Source: CAUSKK01 sp963532425 (lineage in GTDB: Bacteria; Pseudomonadota; Gammaproteobacteria; Cardiobacteriales; Cardiobacteriaceae). Taken from it: a DNA stretch of 64,000 nucleotides. Of the stretch, positions 1 to 8,384 are shown in pieces. Position 1 is the first letter of the stretch. Every line of letters starts with the position of its first letter. The stretch spans positions 1-64,000 of the forward strand of contig CAUSKK010000010.1 in NCBI GenBank assembly GCA_963532425.1, read 5' to 3'. The notes below the pieces were generated by a model. That model did no database searches. It was not told the origin of the DNA and was given only the letters and a program-made list of their open reading frames with translations. A program made the translations under genes and the position numbers.

Positions 1-143
1 TGCAAAGCGCGACCGCGCAGCGCGCGCTTTGACTCTACTTAGTCGCAACCCAGCCATAGAACTGCAAAGCGCGACCGCGCAGCGCGCGCTTTGACTCTAC
101 TTAGTCGCAACCCAGCCGTAAAACTGCAAAGCGCGAAACGAAG
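1..143 (-). repeat. Tandem copies of the cmoA 3-prime end
   Basis: Two extra copies of the last ~13 codons of cmoA lie downstream of it on the minus strand, 62 bp apart. Their TAG stops are at 35-37 and 97-99; the native stop is TGA at 144-146. The copies read as the same peptide end (ALQFYGWVATK) and differ at synonymous sites (TTC/TTT, TAT/TAC, ACA/ACT). Between tips lies a GC-rich hairpin whose arms contain CAAAGCGCG and CGCGCTTTG (about 3-31 and 65-93). The window edge cuts the series, so more copies may lie outside. The repeat is seen directly; its origin is inferred. Confidence 0.9.
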
Positions 144-839
144 TCAGCGCTTTGTCGCAACCCAGCCATAGAACTGCAAAGCGCGAAAATAGTTCTGCAC
201 CGACCCAAAGCCCGCCCGCCGCAGCCGGGCTTCGACGGTGGCGGCATCGTCCAGCTTCATCACGTTCTCTAGGGCGCTGCGTTTCTGGGCGATGGCCAGG
301 GCGGAATAGCCCTGCAGCCGCTTGAAATCCTCGTGCCAGGGCACCAGCGCCGCCGCCGCCACCTTCTCCGCCAGCAGCAGTCGGCCGCCGGGCTCCAGGG
401 CTTGGTAGATGCGGGTCAGCAGGCCGTCGCGCTCGGCCTTGGCGATGAATTGCAGGGTGAAATTGAGGATAACCAGCGCCGCCGGCTGCAGTTCCAGGGT
501 GGTGATGTCGGCCTGCAGCACGTGGATTTGCGCGAGGCCGTAGCCGTCGATGTGCTGGCGCAGGCGTTCCACCATCGGCGCCGAACTGTCCACGGCGATG
601 AGCTCGGCCCCGGCCGGCAGCCGTGCCTGCACCGTCAGGGCCGCCCCGCCGGTGGCACAGCCCAAATCGTAGACCCGAGCCCCGGCCGGCAGATCGAGGG
701 CGGCGGCAGCGATAAGCTCCAGCAGGGTGGCATAGCCGGGGATAGAGCGCTGAATCATATCGGGAAAAACGGCGGCCACCCGTTCATCAAAACGAAAATC
801 CGCCGGCGGCTGGGGCTGGTCAAAAAGCGTGTCTTTCAT
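144..839 (-). CDS. cmoA: Carboxy-S-adenosyl-L-methionine synthase CmoA
   Basis: Converts SAM and prephenate to carboxy-SAM, the donor used by CmoB to make cmo5U34 in tRNA. The 231-residue product shows the family N-terminus (DTLFDQ, then FDERVAAVFPDMIQRS), a SAM-binding motif DLGCATGGA near residue 65, the CmoA-typical NFTLQFI, and HEDFKRLQGYS. I chose the ATG at 839 because GAGGAA precedes it by 7 nt and it matches the family start; a longer frame opens at 863. The C-terminus is slightly shorter than in E. coli. cmoB is not in the window. The gene is divergent from the aminotransferase, and its 3-prime end is repeated downstream. Confidence 0.93.
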   Translation of the reverse strand: MKDTLFDQPQPPADFRFDERVAAVFPDMIQRSIPGYATLLELIAAAALDLPAGARVYDLGCATGGAALTVQARLPAGAELIAVDSSAPMVERLRQHIDGYGLAQIHVLQADITTLELQPAALVILNFTLQFIAKAERDGLLTRIYQALEPGGRLLLAEKVAAAALVPWHEDFKRLQGYSALAIAQKRSALENVMKLDDAATVEARLRRAGFGSVQNYFRALQFYGWVATKR

Positions 840-867
840 GGGAATTCCTCGGCGAAGGGCCAAAAGG

Positions 868-895
868 CCGCCATTATAATTAAGGGCTTTTCACC
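868..895. promoter_or_regulatory. Candidate divergent -10 region
   Basis: The AT-rich core ATTATAAT lies between the divergent cmoA and D-amino-acid transaminase genes. It offers a TATAAT -10 hexamer on both strands (875-880 on plus, 873-878 on minus). No convincing -35 is visible for either, so this is a weak call. Confidence 0.35.
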
Positions 896-909
896 CTAGG
901 AGAACCGCG

Positions 910-1752
910 ATGAACCGCATCGTCTACCTCAACGGCGCCTTCCTCCCCGAGGCCGAGGCGAAAATTTCCATTTTCGACCGGGGTTTTCTCATGGCCGACA
1001 GCATCTACGAAGCTAGCGCCATTCTCGATGGCAAGCTGGTGGACCACCAGCGCCACCTGGACCGCATGAAGCGCTCCCTCGGCGAAATCGGCCTGGCCAA
1101 TCCCCATGACGATGAACAGTGGTGGGCCCTGCATCGGCGCCTGATTGCGGAAAACCGGGTGGACCAGGGCCTGCTCTACTGGCAAATCAGCCGGGGCGTG
1201 GCCGACCGGGATTTTGTCTTCAGCCCGGATTTAACGCCGACGGTCATCGCCTTCACCCAGGCCAAGCGCGTGGACGGGCCGGTGTCGGGCTGGCGCGTCA
1301 TCACCCAGCCCGACCAGCGCTGGCAGCGGCGCGACATCAAAACCACCCAGCTGCTGAGCCAGTCCCTGGCGAAAATGGCGGCCAAGGCGGCCGGGGCCGA
1401 TGACTGCTGGTTTGTGGAGGACGGCTTCATCACCGAGGGTTCGTCCAACAATGCCTGGATTATCTGCGGCGACCGGGCCATCACCCGCCCCCCCAGCCAC
1501 AGCATTCTCAACGGCATCACCCGCCGGGCCCAGATTGAACAGCTGGCCGCCGTCGGCCTCCGGCTGGTGGAACAGCCCTTCACCGTGGCCGAAGCGCTCC
1601 GGGCCGACGAGGCCTTTATTACCTCGGCCACCACCTTTGCCCAGCCGGTCATCGCCCTCGACGGCCAGCCCATCGGCAGTGGTGAACCCGGCCCCAAAAC
1701 CCTGCAGCTGCGCGCCCGCTATCTGGATTTTGCCCGGGCGACGGCCCGGTGA
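910..1752 (+). CDS. dat: D-amino-acid transaminase (class IV PLP aminotransferase)
   Basis: Interconverts D-alanine and 2-oxoglutarate with pyruvate and D-glutamate. The 280-residue length fits the family. The N-terminal DRGFLMADSIYE and the Lys in RRDIKTTQLL (about Lys144) match the PLP-lysine region of class IV enzymes, followed by the phosphate-binding ITEGSSNNAW. AGGAG lies just upstream of the ATG. The relatives IlvE and PabC share the fold; the DIK and SSNN contexts favour DAT. It is monocistronic, between cmoA (divergent) and tpx. Confidence 0.85.
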   Translation: MNRIVYLNGAFLPEAEAKISIFDRGFLMADSIYEASAILDGKLVDHQRHLDRMKRSLGEIGLANPHDDEQWWALHRRLIAENRVDQGLLYWQISRGVADRDFVFSPDLTPTVIAFTQAKRVDGPVSGWRVITQPDQRWQRRDIKTTQLLSQSLAKMAAKAAGADDCWFVEDGFITEGSSNNAWIICGDRAITRPPSHSILNGITRRAQIEQLAAVGLRLVEQPFTVAEALRADEAFITSATTFAQPVIALDGQPIGSGEPGPKTLQLRARYLDFARATAR

Positions 1753-1812
1753 TACAATTCGCCAATTGTTTACAGAAAGTTTGATAGTTTTTTAAATAAG
1801 TGAGGATAAGCC

Positions 1813-2310
1813 ATGACAACCTTTCACAACGAACCCATCAAAATCAACGGCACCCTGCCCAGCGTTGGCAAAGATGCGCCGGATTTCAAACTGGTGGCCA
1901 ATGATTTGAGCGAAAAAAGCCTGGCCGATTTCGCCGGCAAGCGCAAAGTGCTGAACATTTTCCCCAGCGTCGACACGGACGTTTGTGCCACCTCGGTGCG
2001 CCGTTTCAACCAGGAGGCCAGCAGCCTGGCCAACACAGTGGTGCTCTGCATTTCCGCCGATTTGCCCTTCGCCCAGAAGCGCTTCTGTGCCGCCGAGGGT
2101 CTGGCCAACGTGATTAATCTGTCCTGCTTCCGTGCGCCCCAGTTCAAGGAAAACTACGGCGTCGATATGGTCAGCGGGCCCATCGCCGGCCTCTGCGCCC
2201 GGGCGGTGGTGGTGCTGGACGAATACAACCAGGTGCTCTACAGCGAGCTGGCCGAAGAGGTAACCGACCATGTCCACTACGACCAGGCCCTGGCCGTGCT
2301 GAAACGCTGA
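1813..2310 (+). CDS. tpx: Thiol peroxidase Tpx
   Basis: Atypical 2-Cys peroxiredoxin that reduces lipid and alkyl hydroperoxides with thioredoxin. The 165 residues include the peroxidatic Cys58 in SVDTDVCATS and the resolving Cys92 in KRFCAAEG, in the spacing of E. coli Tpx. An extra Cys105 follows. GAGGAT precedes the ATG. The gene ends in a hairpin made from two GAAGCGCTT palindrome units and is convergent with infA. Confidence 0.95.
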   Translation: MTTFHNEPIKINGTLPSVGKDAPDFKLVANDLSEKSLADFAGKRKVLNIFPSVDTDVCATSVRRFNQEASSLANTVVLCISADLPFAQKRFCAAEGLANVINLSCFRAPQFKENYGVDMVSGPIAGLCARAVVVLDEYNQVLYSELAEEVTDHVHYDQALAVLKR

Positions 2311-2333
2311 TTTCCCAGCGCCGGGCAAAAAAA

Positions 2334-2360
2334 GAAGCGCTTCCTCGGAAGCGCTTTTTT
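2334..2360 (+). terminator. Palindrome-built terminator of tpx
   Basis: Two copies of the window-wide palindrome pair across a 2-3 base loop (AGCGCTTCC / GGAAGCGCT), followed by a T-run. It is the clearest case of the repeat serving as an intrinsic terminator. Confidence 0.8.
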
Positions 2361-2374
2361 CGTGGGGCCGGGGC

Positions 2375-2593
2375 CTATTTTTCCCGAAAGACAATGCGGC
2401 CTTTGCTCAAATCGTAGGGGGTCATTTCGACCTTGACCTTGTCGCCGGTGAGAATCCGGATATAGTTCTTGCGCATGCGGCCGGAAATATGGGCGTTAAT
2501 CTGGTGGCCGTTTTCCAGCTCCACCCGGAACATGGTGTTCGGCAGGGTTTCGATGACGGTGCCCATAAATTCAATGCTTTCTTCTTTTGACAT
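2375..2593 (-). CDS. infA: Translation initiation factor IF-1
   Basis: The 72-residue product is a single S1/OB-fold domain that binds the 30S A site during initiation. The ending GDKVKVEMTPYDLSKGRI and the internal GHISGRMRKNYIRI-type segment are diagnostic. I use the ATG at 2591-2593, which gives the exact family length; the longer frame running to 3064 is an artefact. It is monocistronic, with an extended -10 upstream. Confidence 0.96.
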   Translation of the reverse strand: MSKEESIEFMGTVIETLPNTMFRVELENGHQINAHISGRMRKNYIRILTGDKVKVEMTPYDLSKGRIVFREK

Positions 2594-2622
2594 AAAATCC
2601 TTAACTGTTTGAAAAAACGGCG

Positions 2623-2631
2623 ATTCTAGCA
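2623..2631 (-). promoter_or_regulatory. Extended -10 promoter of infA
   Basis: On the minus strand the sequence reads TGCTAGAAT, an extended -10 element, about 30 bp upstream of the infA ATG. No good -35 hexamer is visible at 17 bp, as is usual for extended -10 promoters. Confidence 0.5.
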
Positions 2632-2747
2632 CAGGAACCGCCGGCCGCCGGAAAAACGCCGTTGGCACGCTATTGGCGTATCTCGGCGGCGGGTGGGCAA
2701 AGGCTTGTCCCTGTCCAACCCATAAGACAAAACCACGAGGTAACTCA

Positions 2748-3044
2748 ATGAAAACACTATGGCTTTGCCTGGCTCTCCTGAGCACCGGCCTGCGTGCCGA
2801 AGAAGCAAAAGACCCCATGGAAACCGATGTCTGCCGCAATTTCATTCTGCTGAGCACCGCCATGGGTAAAATCACCGACCCCCAACGCACCCCCGACGTC
2901 ATCAAAAAAATGGAGGACGACCGCAAAAAAACCATCGCCGAATTTGGCGTGCCCTTCTGCAAGGAGCAATACAAAGAACTGCGCAAGGTCATCACCAGCA
3001 ACGAAAACTTTGCCAGTCTGGTGGACGAATATCCGCCGCTCTGA
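2748..3044 (+). CDS. Small secreted hypothetical protein
   Basis: A 98-residue protein starting at the ATG at 2748, which has GAGG upstream. It begins with a signal peptide (MKTLWLCLALLSTGLRA, cleavage likely after A17). The mature part is about 80 residues, charged, with two cysteines (DVCRNF and PFCKEQ) that could form a disulphide in the periplasm. I recognise no family. It stands alone, convergent with fumC, and shares a bidirectional terminator with it. Confidence 0.7.
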   Translation: MKTLWLCLALLSTGLRAEEAKDPMETDVCRNFILLSTAMGKITDPQRTPDVIKKMEDDRKKTIAEFGVPFCKEQYKELRKVITSNENFASLVDEYPPL

Positions 3045-3071
3045 GCCCCGGCCCATCGCCTCAAACGTCAT

Positions 3072-3108
3072 AAAGAAAGAAGCCCTTCCCAACGGAAGGG
3101 CTTTCTTT
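3072..3108. terminator. Bidirectional terminator
   Basis: A long stem (AAGCCCTTCC / GGAAGGGCTT, extended by A- and T-rich arms) with a CAAC loop. It can stop transcription of the small secreted gene on plus and of fumC on minus. Confidence 0.8.
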
Positions 3109-3126
3109 TGGGGCCGACGGCAGCGG

Positions 3127-4521
3127 CTATTTGGGCTTAACCATCTCCTCGGGTTTGACCAGGGCGTCGAACTCTTCGCCGCTCAGCAGGCCCAGTTCAA
3201 TGGCCGTTTCCCGCAGCGATTTATCGTTTTTATAGGCCGTTTTTGCCACTTTTGCGGCATTTTCGTAGCCAATTTTCCGGTTCAGGGCCGTTACCAGCAT
3301 CAGCGAGTTGTGCAGGAAGAAATCGATTTTCTCGCGCACCGGCTCGATGCCAGCGGCACAGTGGCTATTGAAGCTGTTGCAGCTGTCGGCCAGCAGGCGG
3401 ATGGACTGCAGCAGGTTGTAGCCAATCACCGGCATATAGACGTTCAGCTCGAAATTGCCCGAGGCGCCGGCGAAGTTAATGGTGGTGTCGTTGCCGAAGA
3501 CCTGGCAGCAGACCATGGACAGCGCCTCGCACTGGGTAGGATTGACCTTGCCGGGCATGATGGAGGAGCCGGGTTCGTTCTCGGGGATTTTGATTTCACC
3601 GAGGCCGCAGCGGGGGCCCGAGGCCAGCCAGCGCACGTCGTTGGCAATTTTGTTCAGGCTGGCGGCCAGGGTTTTCAGAGCACCGGAGGCGAACACCGCC
3701 GCATCACGGCCGGCCAGGGCCTCGAATTTGTTCGGAGCGCTAACGAAGGGCAGGCCGGAGAGCTCGGCCAGCTTAGCGGCGGCCTGGACGGCGTAGTCCG
3801 GGTGGGCATTGAGGCCAGTACCCACAGCGGTGCCGCCCAGGGGCAGCTGGTAGAGCCAGTGTAGGGCCTGTTGCAGGCGTTCCAGACCGTTATCCAGCTG
3901 TTGCACGTAGCCGGAAAACTCCTGGCCCAGGGTCAGCGGCGTGGCGTCCTGCAGGTGGGTGCGGCCAATTTTGACGATGGGGGCGAATTCCTTGGCCTTC
4001 CTATCCAGGGTGTCGCGCAGGGCCCGGACGGCGGGCAGTAGCTGGCGATTGATTTCGATGGCGGCGGCCACGTGAATGGCAGTGGGGAAGCTGTCGTTGG
4101 TGGACTGGGCGTGGTTCACGTGGTCGTTGGGGTGAACCGGGGCATAGGAGGCGAGGCCGGCGCCGGCGAGCTCGTTGGCCCGGTTGGCGATGACCTCGTT
4201 CAGATTCATATTGGACTGGGTGCCGGAGCCGGTTTGCCAAACCACCAGCGGGAATTGATCATCATATTTGCCCGCCAGAATGTCATCGACGGCCCGGGTA
4301 ATCAGGTCGGCCTGCTCGGCCTTAATCCGACCCAGGGCGGCGTTGGTCTGGGCGGCGGCCTTTTTAATCAGGGCCAGCGCCTGAATCAGCGGCTTCGGCA
4401 GGGTTTCACCACCGATTTTGAAGTTCTCATAGCTGCGCTGGGTCTGGGCGCCCCAGTAGGCATTGCTGGGAACCTCCACATTGCCCATGGTGTCGTGTTC
4501 GGTGCGGGTGTTTTTCGTCAT
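3127..4521 (-). CDS. fumC: Class II fumarate hydratase FumC
   Basis: Reversible hydration of fumarate to malate in the TCA cycle; iron-independent homotetramer. The 464 residues carry the superfamily signature GSSIMPGKVNP at about 318-328 (catalytic Ser in GSS), TGSGTQSNMN near 97-106 and the GRTHLQDATP segment near 186. I chose the ATG at 4521, preceded by GGAG; a 10-codon longer frame lacks an RBS. The C-terminal EFDALVKPEEMVKP is typical. It is transcribed away from dapD's 3-prime side with a repeat-rich spacer between. Confidence 0.96.
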   Translation of the reverse strand: MTKNTRTEHDTMGNVEVPSNAYWGAQTQRSYENFKIGGETLPKPLIQALALIKKAAAQTNAALGRIKAEQADLITRAVDDILAGKYDDQFPLVVWQTGSGTQSNMNLNEVIANRANELAGAGLASYAPVHPNDHVNHAQSTNDSFPTAIHVAAAIEINRQLLPAVRALRDTLDRKAKEFAPIVKIGRTHLQDATPLTLGQEFSGYVQQLDNGLERLQQALHWLYQLPLGGTAVGTGLNAHPDYAVQAAAKLAELSGLPFVSAPNKFEALAGRDAAVFASGALKTLAASLNKIANDVRWLASGPRCGLGEIKIPENEPGSSIMPGKVNPTQCEALSMVCCQVFGNDTTINFAGASGNFELNVYMPVIGYNLLQSIRLLADSCNSFNSHCAAGIEPVREKIDFFLHNSLMLVTALNRKIGYENAAKVAKTAYKNDKSLRETAIELGLLSGEEFDALVKPEEMVKPK

Positions 4522-4596
4522 GATGATTAACTCCAGAGTGAAAAAAGGCATCTTACGCCTTTTCCCGGCGGGAAGCGCTTCGTTCCCGGCACCCCA

Positions 4597-4637
4597 TAAA
4601 AAAGGAGCGCTTCCCCCAAATTGAGGAAGCGCTTCCC
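4597..4637 (-). terminator. Palindrome-built terminator of dapD
   Basis: On the minus strand GGAAGCGCTTCC and a variant GGGAAGCGCTCC pair around a short loop and are followed by six T. It lies just after the dapD stop and again uses the window-wide palindrome. Confidence 0.65.
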
Positions 4638-4658
4638 TGGGCCACTCAAAAGGAGTCG

Positions 4659-5474
4659 CTAAGCCCGCAGCAGCTCATTGAGCGAGGTTTTACTGCGGGT
4701 TTTCTCGTCCACCTGCTTGATAATGACGGCACAGTAGAGCGAATGGCTGCCGTCGGCGGCGGGCAGGCTGCCGGGCACCACCACCGAGCCGGCCGGAACG
4801 CGGCCATAGCTGATTTCGCCGGTCTGGCGGTTATAGATTTTCGTGGACTGGCCGATGAAAACGCCCATGGAAATCACCGAACCCCGTTCGACGATGACGC
4901 CCTCGACGATTTCCGAACGGGCGCCGATGAAGCAATCGTCCTCGATGATGGTGGGGCCGGCCTGGAGCGGTTCCAGCACGCCGCCGATGCCGACGCCGCC
5001 GGACAGGTGCACATTCTGGCCAATCTGGGCGCAGGAACCCACCGTGGCCCAGGTGTCCACCATGGTGTTATCGCCGACATAGGCGCCGATGTTCACATAG
5101 GAGGGCATCAGCACCACGCCCCGGCCCAGGTAGCTGCCCCGGCGGGCAAAGGCCGGCGGCACCACGCGAATGCCCTCGGCCCGGAAACGGCCGTCGTCGT
5201 GATGGGCGAAGCGGCTCGGCACCTTGTCGAAATAGCGGGCGGCGCCGTCCTGCATCACCTCGTTGTCGTGGATGCGGAAGGACAGCAGCACCGCCTTCTT
5301 CAGCCACTGGTTCACCTGCCAGCCGGCGGCGGTGGGTTCGGCCACCCGGGCGGCGCCGGTTTCCAGCTGGTGAAGCGCTTCCGCCACGGCCTGGCGCAGT
5401 TCGGGGCTGGCGTTGCTGGGATTAATCTCGGCCCGCCGTTCAAAGGCCGTTTCAATAAGGGTTTGTAGCGACAT
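4659..5474 (-). CDS. dapD: Tetrahydrodipicolinate N-succinyltransferase DapD
   Basis: Fourth dedicated step of lysine and meso-diaminopimelate synthesis by the succinylase route, using succinyl-CoA. The 271 residues match the family (274 in E. coli): an N-terminal helical part, then a left-handed beta-helix of hexapeptide repeats (about 105-240, such as GVVLMPSYVNIGAYVGDNTM), then a short tail. The ATG at 5474 has AGGAGT at the right distance. Other dap genes are not in the window. It is divergent from nhaA. Confidence 0.96.
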   Translation of the reverse strand: MSLQTLIETAFERRAEINPSNASPELRQAVAEALHQLETGAARVAEPTAAGWQVNQWLKKAVLLSFRIHDNEVMQDGAARYFDKVPSRFAHHDDGRFRAEGIRVVPPAFARRGSYLGRGVVLMPSYVNIGAYVGDNTMVDTWATVGSCAQIGQNVHLSGGVGIGGVLEPLQAGPTIIEDDCFIGARSEIVEGVIVERGSVISMGVFIGQSTKIYNRQTGEISYGRVPAGSVVVPGSLPAADGSHSLYCAVIIKQVDEKTRSKTSLNELLRA

Positions 5475-5633
5475 AAAGACTCCTGGCAAAAGCCGGCATT
5501 GTAACCGCCGGCCAGATTAAGGGGGATTAAAGGCAGGGGCCGGGGTGAGTTTATATAATCCCCGGCTGAATCAATGGGCCCGAAGCGCTCCCACCGAAGC
5601 GCTTCCCCGGAAAACATTATTTGAGGATTTCAT

Positions 5634-7001
5634 ATGGGACTTTTTCAGCGTAATCACTACAGCAAAGCCGACGCCAACTCCTGGGAGCGCATCTTCGGCA
5701 AAATCATCTCGCCCCTGGAGCGCTTCGCCCAGAGTTCCACCAGCAGCGGCCTGCTGCTCCTCGTGCTAACGCTGCTGGCCCTGCTCATCGCCAACAGTCC
5801 GTTGCACTCGGCCTATGAGCGGCTGCTTCACCTGCCCCTGGGCCTCAGCATCGGCCATCTCAGCCTGCAGCTGAGCCTGCACCACTGGATTAACGACGGC
5901 CTCATGGCCATCTTTTTCTATCTGGTCGGGCTGGAAATCAAGCGGGAAATGCTGGTGGGCGAGCTGGCCTCCTTCAAACAGGCCATTCTGCCGATTATGG
6001 CGGCCCTGGGCGGCATGCTGGTGCCGGCGCTGTTTTTCAGTCTGCTCAACGGCGGTGGCCCCGGCGCCGGGGGCTGGGGCATTCCCATGGCCACGGACAT
6101 TGCCTTCGCCCTGGCGGTGCTGCTGCTGCTCGGCGACCGCATTCCCAGCGGGGTGATGACCATCCTGCTGGCCTTGGCCATCGTCGACGATTTGGGCGCG
6201 GTGGTGGTCATTGCCCTGTTCTACACGGATAGCCTGAACTGGGGCCAGCTCGGCGCCGCCGCCGCCTGTTTCTGCCTGCTGCTCATCTTCAACCTTGGCG
6301 GCATCCGTGCCACCGCCGCCTATCTGCTGGTGTCGCTGCTGATGTGGCTGTTCATGCTCCATTCCGGCATCCACGCCACCATCGCCGGGGTGCTCAGCGC
6401 CCTGGCCACGCCGGTGAAATCGCTCTACCGGCCAGAGGAATTCAGCCGCGAGGGCCGCAAGCTGCTGGACAAGCTGGACGTGCTGCGCCAGGGCAAGGCC
6501 AGCTTCATCGCCGATGAGCATCTGAATCACATGCTGCACAGCTTCCGCACCGGCATCGACAAGGCCCAGCCGCCGCTGGTACGGCTGGCCCACGGCCTGC
6601 ACAATCCGGTCTATTTCCTCATCATTCCGCTGTTTGTGCTGTTTAACGCCGGCGTCCATCTCGACGGCGAAGCGCTTCAGGACCTGGGCCACAGCCCGGT
6701 GGCCTGGGGCGTGGCCCTGGGACTGGTGGGCGGCAAATTCGTCGGCGTCTGCAGCGCCATTCTTATCTGTGTGAAAACCGGTCTGGCCGCCCTGCCCAGC
6801 GGCGTGCGCTACCGCCACATCGTCGGCATGGGCCTGCTCGCTGGCATCGGTTTCACCATGTCCATCTTCATCGCCGAGCTGGCTTTCGGCGGCCAGCCGC
6901 TGCTGCTGACCGAGGCCAAAATTAGCATTCTGCTGGCCTCACTCTGCGCCGGCCTGCTCGGTTTTATCTGGCTTTACCTGTTTGGAGGGAAAAAATCATG
7001 A
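5634..7001 (+). CDS. nhaA: Na+/H+ antiporter NhaA
   Basis: Inner-membrane antiporter that expels Na+ in exchange for protons. The 455 residues are hydrophobic, with about 12 helices. The paired aspartates of the ion site are at about 185-186 in ALAIVDDLGAV, and the unwound-helix motif MATDIAFALAV is near 152-162. The length is at the long end because of N- and C-terminal tails. GAGGAT precedes the ATG. Its TGA overlaps the glmM ATG, so the two are coupled. A sodium exporter fits with the Na+-pumping NQR downstream. One palindrome copy reads GEAL inside it. Confidence 0.95.
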   Translation: MGLFQRNHYSKADANSWERIFGKIISPLERFAQSSTSSGLLLLVLTLLALLIANSPLHSAYERLLHLPLGLSIGHLSLQLSLHHWINDGLMAIFFYLVGLEIKREMLVGELASFKQAILPIMAALGGMLVPALFFSLLNGGGPGAGGWGIPMATDIAFALAVLLLLGDRIPSGVMTILLALAIVDDLGAVVVIALFYTDSLNWGQLGAAAACFCLLLIFNLGGIRATAAYLLVSLLMWLFMLHSGIHATIAGVLSALATPVKSLYRPEEFSREGRKLLDKLDVLRQGKASFIADEHLNHMLHSFRTGIDKAQPPLVRLAHGLHNPVYFLIIPLFVLFNAGVHLDGEALQDLGHSPVAWGVALGLVGGKFVGVCSAILICVKTGLAALPSGVRYRHIVGMGLLAGIGFTMSIFIAELAFGGQPLLLTEAKISILLASLCAGLLGFIWLYLFGGKKS

Positions 7002-8341
7002 CGGACTATCGCGGCTATTTCGGCACCGACGGCGTGCGTGGCATCGCGGGCAAACTGCCCATGACGCCGGAATTCGTGCTGCAACTGGGCTGGGCCCTGG
7101 GGCGGGTGCTGCGCGACCGGGGCGCCGGCCGCACGGTCATCATCGGCAAGGACGCCCGCATCTCCGGCTATGTCTTTGAATATGCCCTGTCCTCGGGGCT
7201 GCTCTCGGCCGGCATCGACTGCCATCTGCTCGGCGTAACCCCGACCCCGGCCATCGCCTATTTCACCCGCGCCTTCCAGGCCTCGGCCGGTGTGGTCATC
7301 AGCGCCTCCCACAATGAGTACTGCGACAACGGCGTCAAAATCTTTGCTCAGGGCGGCATCAAGCTGCTGGACGAGGACGAGCGCCAGATTGAGCACTATC
7401 TCAATCAACCGCTGCAAATGGCGGACAGCTCCCAGCTCGGCAAGGCCCACCGCATCGACGGCGCCCGCGAACGCTACATTGAGTTCTGTAAGAATTCCAT
7501 TCCGCTGGGTCTGCCCTTCTCCCGGCTGAAGGTGGTGCTGGACTGTTCCAACGGCGCCACCTATGCCGTCGCCCCCCATGTTTTCCGCGAGCTCGGCGCC
7601 CAGGTGGTGGTAACCAACGCCGAGCCGGACGGCTTCAACATCAACGCCGGCTGCGGTTCCACCCACCCGGAATCGCTGCAGCGGCGCGTGCGTGAACTGG
7701 GCGCCGATGTAGGCATTGCCTTCGATGGTGACGGCGACCGCACCCTGCTGGTGGATAGAAATGGCGACATCGTCGATGGCGATAAATTGCTCTATGCCAT
7801 CGCTAAATATCGGGCCTTCAAGGGGGAAGCGCTTCGGGATGTGGTCGGAACCATCATGACCAATCTGGCCATTGAGCAGGCCTTCACCCGCCAGGGCATC
7901 CATTTCCACCGCACCAAGGTGGGCGACCGCTATGTGCTGGAGAAAATGCACCAAATCGGCGCCCGGGTCGGCGGTGAAAGCTCCGGCCATATTATTTGTC
8001 TCGACCGCAATTCCACCGGCGACGGCATCATCGCCAGCCTGCAGGTGCTGGCCGGCATGCTGGAGATGGACGCGCCGCTGCATGAGCTGGTCAAGGAGCT
8101 GCAGCCCTATCCACAAATCAGCGGCGACATTCGCGTCAATGAGCGCAACGGCGTGCTGGAGCGGGAGCCGGTGGCGGCGGCGGTGGCCGAGGCCGAAGCG
8201 CTTCTCGGCGAACGGGGACGAATGGTCATTCGGCCCTCGGGCACGGAACCGAAAATCCGCATCATGGCCGAGGGTCAGGAACCGGTACTGCTGCAACGGG
8301 CGGTGGATTTGGTGGTTGCGGCCATTCGGGCCAGTGAATAG
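6998..8341 (+). CDS. glmM: Phosphoglucosamine mutase GlmM
   Basis: Converts glucosamine-6-phosphate to glucosamine-1-phosphate for UDP-GlcNAc, feeding peptidoglycan and LPS. The 447 residues contain FGTDGVRG, the phosphoserine loop ISASHN (Ser104 is the likely phosphorylated residue), the metal loop DGDGDRT near 243, and the sugar-phosphate site RPSGTEPKIR near the end. It overlaps nhaA by 4 bp. Two palindrome copies lie in surface-type segments and read EAL. Confidence 0.97.
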   Translation: MTDYRGYFGTDGVRGIAGKLPMTPEFVLQLGWALGRVLRDRGAGRTVIIGKDARISGYVFEYALSSGLLSAGIDCHLLGVTPTPAIAYFTRAFQASAGVVISASHNEYCDNGVKIFAQGGIKLLDEDERQIEHYLNQPLQMADSSQLGKAHRIDGARERYIEFCKNSIPLGLPFSRLKVVLDCSNGATYAVAPHVFRELGAQVVVTNAEPDGFNINAGCGSTHPESLQRRVRELGADVGIAFDGDGDRTLLVDRNGDIVDGDKLLYAIAKYRAFKGEALRDVVGTIMTNLAIEQAFTRQGIHFHRTKVGDRYVLEKMHQIGARVGGESSGHIICLDRNSTGDGIIASLQVLAGMLEMDAPLHELVKELQPYPQISGDIRVNERNGVLEREPVAAAVAEAEALLGERGRMVIRPSGTEPKIRIMAEGQEPVLLQRAVDLVVAAIRASE

Positions 8342-8384
8342 GGGTTAAAATAGACTTTTCACAGCGAAAAATGAGGAAAAAACT

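Noticed and set aside
2375..3064. A 229-residue protein extending infA upstream
   Set aside because: The last 72 residues are exactly IF-1; the extension is antisense to the small secreted gene and crosses the infA promoter.
5551..5560. TATAAT upstream of nhaA as a firm promoter
   Set aside because: The hexamer is perfect but no -35 or extended -10 is present, so I did not list it as a feature.
6974..8296. Long antisense frames opposite glmM, nhaA, sbcC, nqrF and others
   Set aside because: High-GC coding sequence commonly leaves long open antisense frames; their products show no domains, while the sense frames match known families.
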